The notes beneath the pieces are model-generated. The model was not told the origin of the DNA. It worked only from the letters and a program-made list of their open reading frames with translations, and did not search any database. The translations under genes and the position numbers were made by a program. A stretch of DNA of 64,000 nt. Source: Flavobacterium sp. HSC-32F16 (lineage in GTDB: Bacteria > Bacteroidota > Bacteroidia > Flavobacteriales > Flavobacteriaceae). Position 1 is the first letter of the stretch. Every line of letters begins with the position of its first letter. The stretch is from NCBI RefSeq assembly GCF_024171645.1, contig NZ_JALKAC010000002.1, positions 682,001 to 746,000 on the forward strand, in the 5' to 3' direction. Below, in pieces: positions 26,446 to 35,689 of the stretch.

Positions 26446-27171
26446 TTAAATGCTGTTGATGTATCTCATTAAATTTTCCATGAATCTGCTTTCATTTTCA
26501 CTTTTTAGATTCCTGTTCATGAGATAAAAGTCATTAATCTTGTCTTTTTCATTAGGAAATAATTTAATAAGTTCATTTTTAGAATTTATTAAATTATACT
26601 TCCCCTGAGTAAATAATAAAAATTGGTTTTTATAATAATAATCAACAAAAGTCTCCGTACCCTTTATTATATCTTTCTTCTCTTTATAGTGTTTAATGTA
26701 AAAGACGAAATTTTTGCCAGTTTGATTTTCTTCATAATAACCGCCGCGAAAGTTTGACGGCAGTTGTTTATCAAAATTTAAATTGACAAATTTTTTATCA
26801 TACAGTTTAAAAGACTGTACATTTTCTTTGATAAGGTTAATTTCAATCAAACCTTCTTCTTGAGATTTTAATATAAGTTCATCTTTGTAGATGTCATATT
26901 TAAGACTGACATCAAAATATCCCTGATTTTCATAACCAAGATTTCCAGGGGAGAATTTGTCAGAAATGTAATAACGATCGACTGCGCCAAGAAGTTTGTC
27001 AAAATTGGTATGGAGCTTACCATTATTAATTGGCAGGTTTTCTTTTTTTATAGTATTGTCAAACCAATTGTAAACCGATGATTGGTTGCTTGATTGGCTG
27101 TGTAAATTATAAAAATTAAAGAATATTGCAAAGAAAAGTATTTCTATAGACTTTTTTCTGAGATTTTTCAA
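26446..27171 (-). CDS. Secreted protein of unknown function, TonB-operon leader gene
   Basis: About 241 residues with a signal peptide (KNLRKKSIEILFFAIFFNFY, cleavage after LHSQ). The frame opens with a TTG at 27208-27210, but that codon lies inside the -7 box, so the likely start is the TTG at 27171. The mature protein is rich in Asn, Lys and Tyr, with GAVDRYYISDKFSPGNLGYE and FVDYYYKNQFLLFTQGKYNL. I do not recognise a family. It lies 24 bp upstream of the receptor gene and is probably the first gene of the operon. Confidence 0.65.
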   Translation of the reverse strand: MKNLRKKSIEILFFAIFFNFYNLHSQSSNQSSVYNWFDNTIKKENLPINNGKLHTNFDKLLGAVDRYYISDKFSPGNLGYENQGYFDVSLKYDIYKDELILKSQEEGLIEINLIKENVQSFKLYDKKFVNLNFDKQLPSNFRGGYYEENQTGKNFVFYIKHYKEKKDIIKGTETFVDYYYKNQFLLFTQGKYNLINSKNELIKLFPNEKDKINDFYLMNRNLKSENESRFMENLMRYINSI

Positions 27172-27207
27172 AGGATTGTTGGGTATTTGATATGTTCTGG
27201 TTGCGAG

Positions 27208-27215
27208 CAAAAATA
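27208..27215 (-). promoter_or_regulatory. -7 box (TATTTTTG) of TonB-receptor operon
   Basis: Exact TAnnTTTG match upstream of the TTG start at 27171; no well-spaced TTG at -33. Confidence 0.4.
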
Positions 27216-27285
27216 TTAAAAAAATGTTATGAATATTACTATTAAGTGTTAAAATGTAATAAAATATTTATTTTGTTAAAAAGAG

Positions 27286-27317
27286 AAACCCTAATTCAAA
27301 TTATGAATCAGGGTTTT
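27286..27317 (-). terminator. Terminator after 83-aa membrane protein gene
   Basis: Stem AAACCCTaATTC / GAATcAGGGTTT. The same stem recurs at 30898 and 33461. Confidence 0.65.
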
Positions 27318-27357
27318 TCATTTAAATAATTTTGGGCAAAAAGAGTTTTATTTTTTT

Positions 27358-27609
27358 TTAATCATAAGAATCATCCGTGCTGTCCAGGATCTGATCAAAT
27401 ATTTTTTTTAATGACTTTATGTATAATGGAAAAAATATTATAAGTAAAAGATATTCCATTCTTAAAACAGTAACGTCATCAAGTATTTTATATAAACTCG
27501 GAATAATAATAGCTAACGAAACTGCAACACCAACCCAAGGATTATCTTTTATTTTTTTTAGAATAGGTAAAATTTTCATTTCCGGTTGTTTTATTATTGC
27601 TGTTTTCAT
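27358..27609 (-). CDS. Small hypothetical membrane protein
   Basis: An 83-residue protein with two hydrophobic segments (about residues 27-44 and 52-68) and an acidic C-terminus (DSTDDSYD). The position between two hairpin terminators and the coherent hydrophobicity support a real, separately transcribed gene. No family recognised. Confidence 0.55.
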   Translation of the reverse strand: MKTAIIKQPEMKILPILKKIKDNPWVGVAVSLAIIIPSLYKILDDVTVLRMEYLLLIIFFPLYIKSLKKIFDQILDSTDDSYD

Positions 27610-27740
27610 CTATAATATTTTGATTTAGGTAGGATAAAAGTAATTTTGAAACCAGTTTTTTATTGTGAAAATGTCACGAAAGCCATTTTTTGTGTCATGA
27701 AATATGCGAATCGTTCAGCATTCTAAAGCTTTTCCTTCAA

Positions 27741-27774
27741 AAAATAAAAAATCCCCTTTGTGTAAAGAGGATTA
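27741..27774 (-). terminator. Terminator of the kinase/regulator operon
   Basis: Imperfect stem AATCC.CTTT / AAAG.GGATT with an A-rich plus-strand flank (U run on the minus strand). Confidence 0.6.
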
Positions 27775-27805
27775 GTTTTAAGGAAATGTTTTTTAAATTT
27801 TGTAA

Positions 27806-28552
27806 TTATGACAGAATGTTCATGTTTTTTATGAAGTCCTTGTAGGTATCGCTTAGGTTTATTCGATGATTTCCTTTTAAGATAATAAGATTATCAGTAA
27901 GGAAAATCTCTTCGATTTTGGATGAATTTACAATAGTATTGCGATGTGTTTTTATGAATTTGGTTTTATCAAGCAGTTCACTGATTTTTGTGAGTGAAAT
28001 TAAAATCACAAACTTTTCTTTCTCGGTAATGATATTACAGTAACGTTCTTCAACTTCGATATAGATAATATCTTCTAGGGCAACTTTTTTTAATGAGTTT
28101 TTCTTTTTAATAAATAGCGAATCGTTACTGATAACAGTGTTTTGTTCTTCGCTCAAAAATACATTGGTTTGTTCATAGAATTTTTCAACAGCCATTTCTA
28201 TGGCGTATAAAATTTCCAGCTCATTAAAAGGCTTCATTAAAAAACTGAATGGCTTGGTAAGTTTAGCTCTTTCAAAAATCTGACGATCCTGAGAACTGGT
28301 TAAAAACACAAAAGGTTTTGATGCCTGAGGAATAATATTTATAGATTCAGCAAAAGTTATTCCGTCTGGCTTTCCGTCAAGAAAAACGTCGATGATTATT
28401 ACGTCAACAGCAGTTTCATAAAATAATTTTAAAGCATCTGTAAAATTGCGTGCAACTCCTGCAATATTGTAATTGTTGTCGATTAATACTTTCACAAGCG
28501 CATCACTTTGTTCAGGAGTATCTTCTATAATTAAAACATTAATATTATCCAT
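27806..28552 (-). CDS. LytTR-type response regulator
   Basis: A 248-residue two-component response regulator. The receiver domain (residues 1-125) shows the acidic pair (LIIEDTPEQ), the phospho-acceptor Asp in VIIIDVFLDG near residue 55, the Thr/Ser in FLTSSQ and the Lys in FLMKPFN. The C-terminal LytTR DNA-binding domain (about residues 150-248) includes DIIYIEVEERYCNIITEKEK and FIKTHRNTIVN. The start overlaps the kinase stop by one base (TAATG), so the two are translationally coupled. Target promoters unknown. Confidence 0.95.
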   Translation of the reverse strand: MDNINVLIIEDTPEQSDALVKVLIDNNYNIAGVARNFTDALKLFYETAVDVIIIDVFLDGKPDGITFAESINIIPQASKPFVFLTSSQDRQIFERAKLTKPFSFLMKPFNELEILYAIEMAVEKFYEQTNVFLSEEQNTVISNDSLFIKKKNSLKKVALEDIIYIEVEERYCNIITEKEKFVILISLTKISELLDKTKFIKTHRNTIVNSSKIEEIFLTDNLIILKGNHRINLSDTYKDFIKNMNILS

Positions 28553-30282
28553 TATTTCGTTTTAGGAAAAGTTAATATCATTTTAGTTCCTTGATTGAGC
28601 TCGCTTTCTATTTCAAATGTGCCGCTATTTTTCTTAATCATCTGCTTGCATAGCTGTAAGCCCAAACCGGTTCCAATAATTTCTGAATTGCTTTTTTTGG
28701 CTAGTAATTCTCCTTCCTGAAGCAGTTCGTCAATAGTGTTTATACTCATTCCAATTCCTGTGTCCTGAATAATGACCTGACAGAAATCAGAATCAATTTC
28801 ATTGGCAGAAAAGGTTATTTGTCCGTTTTCTTTCGAAAATTTTATAGCATTGTCTAATAAATTTCTAAATACAATTTTTAAGGAATCAAGATCAACAAAC
28901 AAAAAGATGTTTTTTGAAACCGAATTCTCAAATGTAATCGCTTTGTCTAACAATAAAGGCTTGTAATTATATTCTATTTGTTGTATAACAGAATGCAGAT
29001 GAACCGATTCTTTATGAAAATACAACTGTTTGGTTTGTAATAATGCCCAATGTAATAAATTATCTAAAAGGCTGTAAGCGCCATTTGCGATACCGCTGTT
29101 TTGAATAATTAATTGATTTAATTCATCATAATTTTTGGTTTCCAGCGTGGCAGATAATTTAGAGTTACTGGTTTTTAAAGCATTTACAGACGAACGTAAA
29201 TCATGACTTACAATTGAAAATAATTGATCTTTTGTGGTATTAAGTTCGTCAAGTTTGTTTTTTTGACGTAATATGGTTTTGCCATTTTTTACTTTTTGTG
29301 CGTATAAGTAAACACCTCCGGTTAGAATTAATAATAAACCAATTGCTGAGAAAAACAAAGCATTTCGCTGCGTGTCTTTTAGTTTATTTTCTACTTCAAG
29401 AACCTTGATTTGTTTTTGTTTTTGGGCAACTGCGAATTTTTTTTCATAATCTGCCAGCTCCCAAACTTTATTTTGGTTATTTAAAGAATCTTTCCATTGC
29501 TCAAATTCTTTTCTATAGACTAGAGCTTTTTTAAAATTGCCTCTATTTTCTTCAATAACTGCCATATTCATTGCAGCACCTCTTTTTTTATTAAAATCAT
29601 TTACTTTTTTCGATAATCCATATGATTTTTCGAAATATGGAATAGCAAGATTGTCTTTGTATTGAAGATAGTACAAATTTGCAATATTCATATATACATT
29701 AATCAACTCAGAATCATTTCCATCTTTTTCTTCTAAAACTTTACTTTTAAATAGATATTCTTCGGCTTTTTCAAATTCATTCAGATGTAAATAACAAGTT
29801 CCGATATTTTGATAAACTATCGATTTTTTAAAACCTTGTTTGTTTGCCAGTGGATACTTTTCAATTTCTTTAAAAAAATCGATAGCTTTTTTGAATTCTT
29901 TTAATTCTAAAAAAATTTCTCCTAATGTTTTGTTTACAAGTGGATAAAAAACGAATTTTTTTGATATTAATCTTAATTCTGAATTAGCTTCCTTGAATAA
30001 TTTTTTTTTCTTAAAACTAAATCCTCTAAAATAATGACAATAATCGTTTAATTCTTTGTTTCGGCTTATGCTTAAATGTTTCATGGAATAAACTAATGTC
30101 GAATCCCAATTGTTGGCATGAAAATAATATTGTGCTTTAGAAAAATGAATTTCTTCTTTAAAAGTGAGAGCTTTTTTTTTACTTTCAAGATTCAGTACAG
30201 AATTAATCGTTTGATTTTGAGAGAAAAAACAAGTTGGAAAAAAAATAAGTAATAGAAAAAAAGAAAAATTAATTTTATCCAT
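28552..30282 (-). CDS. TPR-containing sensor histidine kinase
   Basis: A 576-residue kinase: signal peptide, a periplasmic region of tetratricopeptide repeats (about residues 35-275, e.g. YQNIGTCYLHLNEFEKAEEY), one membrane helix near residue 305, a short coiled coil, then HisKA with the phospho-His in SIVSHDLRSSV near residue 355, and HATPase with NLLDNAIKFS, DTGIGMS and GTGLGLQLCKQMI. The periplasmic TPRs imply sensing through a protein partner. It is coupled to the LytTR regulator downstream. Confidence 0.93.
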   Translation of the reverse strand: MDKINFSFFLLLIFFPTCFFSQNQTINSVLNLESKKKALTFKEEIHFSKAQYYFHANNWDSTLVYSMKHLSISRNKELNDYCHYFRGFSFKKKKLFKEANSELRLISKKFVFYPLVNKTLGEIFLELKEFKKAIDFFKEIEKYPLANKQGFKKSIVYQNIGTCYLHLNEFEKAEEYLFKSKVLEEKDGNDSELINVYMNIANLYYLQYKDNLAIPYFEKSYGLSKKVNDFNKKRGAAMNMAVIEENRGNFKKALVYRKEFEQWKDSLNNQNKVWELADYEKKFAVAQKQKQIKVLEVENKLKDTQRNALFFSAIGLLLILTGGVYLYAQKVKNGKTILRQKNKLDELNTTKDQLFSIVSHDLRSSVNALKTSNSKLSATLETKNYDELNQLIIQNSGIANGAYSLLDNLLHWALLQTKQLYFHKESVHLHSVIQQIEYNYKPLLLDKAITFENSVSKNIFLFVDLDSLKIVFRNLLDNAIKFSKENGQITFSANEIDSDFCQVIIQDTGIGMSINTIDELLQEGELLAKKSNSEIIGTGLGLQLCKQMIKKNSGTFEIESELNQGTKMILTFPKTK

Positions 30283-30301
30283 ACTTTATATATTGATGTA
30301 C

Positions 30302-30334
30302 AAAAAAACATCATTTAAAAAAATGATGTTTTTA
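30302..30334 (-). terminator. Terminator between 130-aa gene and kinase
   Basis: Stem AAAAACATCATTT / AAATGATGTTTTT, symmetrical with T runs. Confidence 0.7.
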
Positions 30335-30348
30335 TCTATTTATTGAAT

Positions 30349-30741
30349 TTATTCCCCAACACCTGTTGTTGTTCCTCTAGATGTTTCTGGGTCGATATCA
30401 CTTAAATAAGATATCACTTTAGTGATGTTCTTCACGGTATCAGATGTATAATCTACTTCTACATACCAAACATCATAAGTTTCTGGTGTCTCTTCATCCC
30501 AGTCATAAGTAAAATAAATTTCAACAGTAGTATCATTTTCTATTAGTTTTCCAATGACAGGATTTTGTGAATCTTTAGAGTTGATGTATAAAGTAGCACA
30601 GATTTTTAAAGTACTTATCCCTTGATTTTTGTAAATTTTTGCCGAAGCTAAAGGAGAAATAGGAAAAGTTAGGTTGGTTTTGTCTACGAATGCAAAATCG
30701 TTTGTGTTAATTCTTGTGATTTGGATGACGTTAAAGTTCAT
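30349..30741 (-). CDS. Hypothetical protein
   Basis: A 130-residue, probably cytoplasmic protein without signal peptide or membrane segment. It is rich in beta-prone residues and Thr, with an acidic YDWDEETPETYDVWYVEVDY segment and a Thr/Gly-rich tail. Terminators on both sides suggest its own transcript. I do not recognise a family. Confidence 0.6.
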   Translation of the reverse strand: MNFNVIQITRINTNDFAFVDKTNLTFPISPLASAKIYKNQGISTLKICATLYINSKDSQNPVIGKLIENDTTVEIYFTYDWDEETPETYDVWYVEVDYTSDTVKNITKVISYLSDIDPETSRGTTTGVGE

Positions 30742-30897
30742 AACAAGGTTTTTAGGGTTAATAAATTTATTTTTGGAGGTCTAAAGATATTTCATTTCTT
30801 TAAAAAAATGTAAGTTAAGCCCTGTTTTTTTATAATTTTTACATTTTCTTCACCAAAGAATGTGTAATATTAAGATTACGATATGGTTTAGAAAATT

Positions 30898-30934
30898 AAA
30901 AACCCTAATTCAAATAGATGAATTAGGGTTTTTG
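30898..30934 (-). terminator. Terminator of XRE-like regulator gene
   Basis: Stem AAAAACCCTAATTC / GAATTAGGGTTTTT, 14 bp, perfect. Confidence 0.75.
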
Positions 30935-30945
30935 ACTATATTTTT

Positions 30946-31905
30946 TCAAAAAAATAAATCGACCTGAGAATTAATCTTTTCCAGATAATAATCTATTTTC
31001 CGGATGGCTCTATTAAAAAAAAGATTTTGTTCTCTAATTCCAGATTGACCTAAAGGTATTGAGTTGGTTATTTGTTGTTTAAAAAACTGATGAACGTTTT
31101 TACAGCTGTCTTCATTATCTGTAATAAAATAACCAAGTAGAGTGTAGGGAACAAACATGGTTAGTTTTTCTTCAGTTTCTATAAGCATATTATTATTCAA
31201 TAATATAAGTTCGTTGTAGTAAAGGGCAAAATTAGTATCGCTATTACATCTTTCCTGTATAAAATTTATAATTCTTTTTAAGTCTTTACAAAGAGCATTC
31301 GCATTTTTTAGATTTAAAAGACCAGCTTCATAAAAATAGAGAATTTGTTGTAAACTGCTGTTTATAGTAGTATCGTTCCAAATTTCATTTACCTGCGCGT
31401 TTTCATATGCTTTTTTTAAGGTTTGCATATATTCTGAAAATGATTCTTCGATTACAAAATTTTCAAATGATACTTTCTTCTGATTCGTATTTAAAAGGTT
31501 CAGCCAGACAAAAGCCTTAAATTTTGATAAAATGGTTCCATCCATAAAATAAAACAACGGAATGTCTTTAGCCGAATAGTATAGTTTTGTTTTGGGATTT
31601 TTTGTCAATATTTCAACTTGCTGTGCAGATGCTTTAAAATACTGAAGCATATCCTTTAAGTTCTCAATCTCGATTGTTTTTTCAACAATAACTTTTTCTC
31701 TTTTTGAAAATAAATTGTCCAGCGAAATATTAAAATGATCCGCTAATTTGATGGTTTCATCTATTGAGAATTTACTTTTTTGGGAAATTCTTCGATGCGA
31801 TGCATCATAACTGATTTCCAGAATTGAGGCAATTTCTTCTATCAACGAATCTGATTTCGAAATTTTGCTTCTAATGACTTTTAAGAATGATTCCTGATAT
31901 TTCAT
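30946..31905 (-). CDS. Helix-turn-helix transcriptional regulator
   Basis: A 319-residue protein whose N-terminal 70 residues form a lambda-repressor-like HTH (SLIEEIASILEISYDASHRR then DETIKLADHFNISLDNLFSK). The remaining 250 residues are an alpha-helical region that may act as ligand or oligomerisation domain. It is divergent from a secreted surface-repeat gene across a 103-bp gap that holds two GCGATAA motifs, one just beyond its own -7 box. It is likely the regulator of that neighbour and of itself. Confidence 0.8.
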   Translation of the reverse strand: MKYQESFLKVIRSKISKSDSLIEEIASILEISYDASHRRISQKSKFSIDETIKLADHFNISLDNLFSKREKVIVEKTIEIENLKDMLQYFKASAQQVEILTKNPKTKLYYSAKDIPLFYFMDGTILSKFKAFVWLNLLNTNQKKVSFENFVIEESFSEYMQTLKKAYENAQVNEIWNDTTINSSLQQILYFYEAGLLNLKNANALCKDLKRIINFIQERCNSDTNFALYYNELILLNNNMLIETEEKLTMFVPYTLLGYFITDNEDSCKNVHQFFKQQITNSIPLGQSGIREQNLFFNRAIRKIDYYLEKINSQVDLFF

Positions 31906-31909
31906 AATT

Positions 31910-31917
31910 TGCGATAA
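31910..31917. promoter_or_regulatory. TGCGATAA motif 1 (candidate operator)
   Basis: TGCGATAA just downstream of the -7 box of the HTH regulator gene; a second identical copy lies 52 bp away at 31962. Confidence 0.35.
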
Positions 31918-31920
31918 TCA

Positions 31921-31954
31921 CAAATGTAAAGATTTTTTTTATTGGTTTACGCAA
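31921..31954 (-). promoter_or_regulatory. Promoter of HTH regulator gene
   Basis: TTG (31952-31954 on the minus strand), 23-bp spacer, TACATTTG (31921-31928). Confidence 0.45.
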
Positions 31955-31955
31955 A

Positions 31956-31983
31956 TTGATATGCGATAAATGCAATAGGTTTG
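31956..31983 (+). promoter_or_regulatory. Promoter of surface-repeat gene with TGCGATAA in spacer
   Basis: TTG (31956-31958), 17-bp spacer, perfect -7 box TAGGTTTG (31976-31983). The second TGCGATAA motif (31962-31969) lies inside the spacer, where a bound protein would affect polymerase. Confidence 0.55.
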
Positions 31984-32008
31984 TCCTGTAATTTAAAAAA
32001 GAAATAGT

Positions 32009-32842
32009 ATGAAAATGATAAATCAAGTTAGAAACCTCAAATCGTTTAGTCGTTTTTACAGTGCTCAGTTTGTTGGAATAATGTTGTTTACTTCACTATG
32101 CTTTGGACAGGATGATCAAAAGAAAATGGCAGATACTTTGGTCAGCAGCATTCCTGCAAACTCTTTTACAGTATTTGAATTAGAAAATGTTGATCTGCAT
32201 TATTTCAAATGGAAATCAGATGATAATTTAAGAAATGACAGCATCAAGATTTTTAGCTTATCGCCAATATCTAAAAAAGTTAATAAAGTAAATGGTTTTG
32301 CATTGGGAGTAGGTCATTATGAAAACAAAAACATTAATCTTCAAACTATTAATGGATTAAATGTTGAAGCTAGTCCGTTGTCGTTAGCTTTGTTCACCGT
32401 TTCAATTAATGTTCCGTTTGAATCTCTTTTGGTTGGAATAAATGATAATGTTATTAGTAATGCGGCATTTTTTGATGATTGTACTGATACTTACATTAAG
32501 ATCAATGGATTAAATATTAGTTCAGGAGGATTTATGGGAGGTGCAGAATTAAGAGGTATAAACATTTCGATAATTTCAGGGATGAATAAAATGAACGGAC
32601 TCTCTGTTGGAGGGATATTAAGTACGAAGAGTTTTTCTGGTGTGAGTATTTCGGGATTGGCAAATGTGTCTGATTCTGGAAACGGGATTCAAATTGGATC
32701 GTCAAATGTTTCCAGAAGACATAACGGAATTCAGATTGGATTGTTTAATAATTCTAAAGAATTAAGAGGAATGCAGTTTGGTCTTTGGAATACAAACGGA
32801 AAACGTCAACTTCCTTTTATTAACTGGCAGTTTAAAAAATAA
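32009..32842 (+). CDS. Secreted LA_2272-type surface repeat protein
   Basis: A 277-residue exported protein; the hydrophobic signal region is around residues 20-35 (QFVGIMLFTSLCFGQ). The C-terminal half is built of short glycine-rich beta repeats: GLNISSGGFMGGAELRGINI, MNGLSVGGILS, FSGVSISGLANVS, GNGIQIGSSNVS, HNGIQIGLFNNS, LRGMQFGLWN. These fit the LA_2272 surface-repeat family and suggest a solenoid or barrel-like surface structure. It is followed 14 bp later by a CDP-alcohol phosphatidyltransferase gene, likely in the same operon, and is divergent from the HTH regulator. Role unknown. Confidence 0.75.
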   Translation: MKMINQVRNLKSFSRFYSAQFVGIMLFTSLCFGQDDQKKMADTLVSSIPANSFTVFELENVDLHYFKWKSDDNLRNDSIKIFSLSPISKKVNKVNGFALGVGHYENKNINLQTINGLNVEASPLSLALFTVSINVPFESLLVGINDNVISNAAFFDDCTDTYIKINGLNISSGGFMGGAELRGINISIISGMNKMNGLSVGGILSTKSFSGVSISGLANVSDSGNGIQIGSSNVSRRHNGIQIGLFNNSKELRGMQFGLWNTNGKRQLPFINWQFKK

Positions 32843-32856
32843 AAAAAACAGAAGAA

Positions 32857-33456
32857 ATGAAAAATATACCTATTTTACTTATCGCTTTCAGGCTTTTATT
32901 AGGCCCGATTTTAATAACACTAACGTATAATTTTGGAACCGAAATTAGAAAAGAACTAGTTGTTTTAATTTTTCTTGGATTACTTTCTGATATTTTCGAC
33001 GGAATTATTGCCCGCCGAGCAGGGACTTCTTCAGAAAAACTTCGGAGAATGGATAGTCAGACAGATTTGGTTTTTTGGTTGTGTGTTGCCTGGTGTTCGT
33101 GGATATTAAATCCCGAAATAATAATAGAAAATGCCTATCCAATCGCTGTGATTTTCGTAATGGAAGCATTGACTTATGTTTTCAGCTTTATGAAATTTGG
33201 TAAAGAAACCTGTACGCATGCATTTCTTTCTAAATTATGGGGAATTACTTTATTGCTTGCCTTTGTTGGAATGATTGGTTTTGGGTATTCTGGAATTACA
33301 TTTTCTTTAGCAGTTATTGTTGGAATCGTCGGCCATATAGATGTTTTGCTTATTATACTTATTCTTCCAAAATGGACATTTGATGTTCCCAGTTGTTATC
33401 ATGCCTATTTAATTCGCAATAAAATTCCATTCAAAAAGAATAAACTATTTAATTAA
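32857..33456 (+). CDS. CDP-alcohol phosphatidyltransferase family protein
   Basis: A 199-residue integral membrane protein with about six hydrophobic helices. The family motif D-x2-DG-x2-AR-x8-G-x3-D-x3-D is readable as SDIFDGIIARRAG then RRMDSQTD near residues 46-70. All aspartates are kept, but the glycine after AR-x8 is leucine. Such enzymes move a phosphatidyl or related group from a CDP-linked donor to an alcohol, as in phospholipid synthesis. The exact substrate is not readable. It is second in the operon with the surface-repeat protein. Confidence 0.85.
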   Translation: MKNIPILLIAFRLLLGPILITLTYNFGTEIRKELVVLIFLGLLSDIFDGIIARRAGTSSEKLRRMDSQTDLVFWLCVAWCSWILNPEIIIENAYPIAVIFVMEALTYVFSFMKFGKETCTHAFLSKLWGITLLLAFVGMIGFGYSGITFSLAVIVGIVGHIDVLLIILILPKWTFDVPSCYHAYLIRNKIPFKKNKLFN

Positions 33457-33460
33457 ACTT

Positions 33461-33495
33461 AAAAACCCCAATTCAATTAATGAATTGGGGTTTTC
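33461..33495. terminator. Bidirectional terminator between phosphatidyltransferase and pnp
   Basis: Stem AAAACCCCAATTCA / TGAATTGGGGTTTT, loop ATTAA, A and T runs on each side. Confidence 0.8.
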
Positions 33496-33527
33496 TATAA
33501 ATAAACCTTTAGTAAACTAAGATCTGA

Positions 33528-35663
33528 TTACTCTTTTTTCTCCTCGCGTGGAGGTCTTGGAACAAGTGCTTTTTTAGACACTTTTTCTTTTTTAGTTTTA
33601 GGGTCAACTCCTAAGTATTTTACTTGGAAAACATCTCCCATTTTAACTACGTCAGCAACATTTTCAGTACGTTCCCAAGCTAGTTCAGAAACGTGTAATA
33701 AAACTTCATTTCCTGGCGCAGCAGTATATTCAACTACAGCTCCAAAATCTAACATTTTAATTACTTTAACTTCGTAAGCTTCTCCCATTTGCGGCTTGAA
33801 AGTGATTGACTTAATTTTAGCCAATACTGCTTCAATTCCAGCTGGATCTGTACCTAAGATTTCGATAACACCTTGCTCGTCAACTTCGTTGATTACAATA
33901 GTTGTTCCGGTAGCTTTTTGTAATTCCTGAATTACTTTTCCACCAGGTCCAATTAATGCTCCAATAAAGTTTCCAGGAATAGTTCTGGTAATGATTTTTG
34001 GTGCATGAGCTTTTACATCAGCTCTTGGAGCAGCGATTGTCTCAGTTAATTTTCCTAAAATGTGTAAACGTCCATCACGAGCCTGAGCTAAAGCCTGTTC
34101 CATAATGTCATAACGTAAACCATCAATTTTGATGTCCATTTGACAAGCAGTGATTCCATCAGCAGTTCCGGTTACTTTAAAGTCCATATCTCCTAAGTGA
34201 TCTTCGTCACCTAAAATATCAGACAATACAGCAAATTTCTCTCCGTCAGTGATCAATCCCATAGCTATACCAGAAACTGGTTTTACCATTTGAACTCCAG
34301 CATCCATCAAAGCCATTGTTCCGGCACAAACTGTTGCCATAGAAGAAGAACCATTAGATTCTAAAACCTCAGAAACAACACGAATTGTATATGGACAATC
34401 TGCAGGAATCATATTTTTTAAAGCTCTTTGAGCTAAGTTACCGTGACCAACTTCTCTTCTTGAAGTTCCTCTTAGTGGTTTTGCTTCACCAGTTGAGAAA
34501 GGAGGGAAGTTATAGTGTAAGTAGAATTTCTCTTCACCTTGTTCAGATGGAGAATCGATTTGGTTAGCTTCTCTGGAAGTTCCTAAAGTTACTGTAGCCA
34601 AAGCCTGAGTTTCTCCACGTGTAAATAAAGAAGATCCGTGTACTCTTGGTAAATAATCAGTTTCACACCAGATTGGTCTGATATCTGTAGTTTTTCTACC
34701 ATCTAAACGAACACCTAATTCTAATACTACATTACGAACAGCTTCTTTGTTTGTTTTGTAGAAATATTTAGAAACTAAATCGCCGTCAGCAGCTAATTCT
34801 TCTTCAGTAAATAAAGCTTTTACTTCTTCTTTTACTTCAGCAAATGCAGCGCCTCTTTCGTGTTTAGCTGAACCAACCTTTGCAATAGCATAAATTTTAT
34901 CGTATGCAGCAGCTTTTACTTTTTTGTAAATGTCTTCGTTTTCTTTCTCACCTTCGTAAGTACGAATTTCTTTTTTACCAAAAGCAGCTTGTAAACGTAA
35001 TTGTGCTTGAATTTGAACTTTGATAGCTTCGTGAGCAAACTTAATAGCTTCGATCATTTCAGCTTCTGAGATTTCTTTCATCTCACCTTCAACCATGGCA
35101 ACAGAATCCATAGAAGCTCCAATCATCATATCGATATCAGATTTTTCTAATTCTTCTCTGCTTGGGTTAATCACTAATTTTCCGTCGATACGTGCAACAC
35201 GTACTTCAGAAATTAAGTTGTAAAATGGAATATCTGAAACAGCTAATGCTGCAGATGCTGCTAAACCAGCTAAAGCATCTGGCATAACAGTTTCGTCATG
35301 AGACATTAATTGAATCATAACTTGTGTTTCAGCATGGTAATCGTCTGGGAAAAGCGGACGCAATACACGGTCAACTAATCTCATTGTTAATACTTCGCTG
35401 TCGCTTGGACGTGCTTCTCTTTTAAAGAAACCTCCCGGGAAACGACCTGCTGCTGCAAATTTTTCGCGGTAATCTACCGTCAATGGTAAAAAATCAACGC
35501 CTGGGTTTGATGTGCGAGCTGAAACTGCTGTTGCAAGAATCATAGTGTCGCCCATTCTTACTACTACAGAACCGTCAGCTTGTTTTGCTAAACGTCCTGT
35601 CTCGATTGTGATGCTTCTTCCATCACCTAAATCGATTTTTTCTACAAATAATTGTGGAATCAT
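33528..35663 (-). CDS. pnp: Polyribonucleotide nucleotidyltransferase (PNPase)
   Basis: A 711-residue 3'-5' phosphorolytic exoribonuclease. It has two RNase PH domains (N-terminal with [17 protein letters not shown]; second with [18 protein letters not shown] and the active-site [19 protein letters not shown]), an alpha-helical linker, a KH domain ([19 protein letters not shown] near residue 560) and an S1 domain ([16 protein letters not shown], near residue 630), then a basic tail. It forms trimers in the RNA degradosome. It lies downstream of rpsO, the common bacterial order. Its leader contains a long hairpin that may serve autoregulation. Confidence 0.97.
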   Translation of the reverse strand: MIPQLFVEKIDLGDGRSITIETGRLAKQADGSVVVRMGDTMILATAVSARTSNPGVDFLPLTVDYREKFAAAGRFPGGFFKREARPSDSEVLTMRLVDRVLRPLFPDDYHAETQVMIQLMSHDETVMPDALAGLAASAALAVSDIPFYNLISEVRVARIDGKLVINPSREELEKSDIDMMIGASMDSVAMVEGEMKEISEAEMIEAIKFAHEAIKVQIQAQLRLQAAFGKKEIRTYEGEKENEDIYKKVKAAAYDKIYAIAKVGSAKHERGAAFAEVKEEVKALFTEEELAADGDLVSKYFYKTNKEAVRNVVLELGVRLDGRKTTDIRPIWCETDYLPRVHGSSLFTRGETQALATVTLGTSREANQIDSPSEQGEEKFYLHYNFPPFSTGEAKPLRGTSRREVGHGNLAQRALKNMIPADCPYTIRVVSEVLESNGSSSMATVCAGTMALMDAGVQMVKPVSGIAMGLITDGEKFAVLSDILGDEDHLGDMDFKVTGTADGITACQMDIKIDGLRYDIMEQALAQARDGRLHILGKLTETIAAPRADVKAHAPKIITRTIPGNFIGALIGPGGKVIQELQKATGTTIVINEVDEQGVIEILGTDPAGIEAVLAKIKSITFKPQMGEAYEVKVIKMLDFGAVVEYTAAPGNEVLLHVSELAWERTENVADVVKMGDVFQVKYLGVDPKTKKEKVSKKALVPRPPREEKKE

Positions 35664-35689
35664 AAATTTTTTCCTTATTGATTATACAA

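Noticed and set aside
30946-33456. Toxin-antitoxin or defence system made of HTH regulator, surface-repeat and phosphatidyltransferase genes
   Set aside because: No toxin, nuclease or sensor domain; a regulated envelope operon explains the arrangement better.
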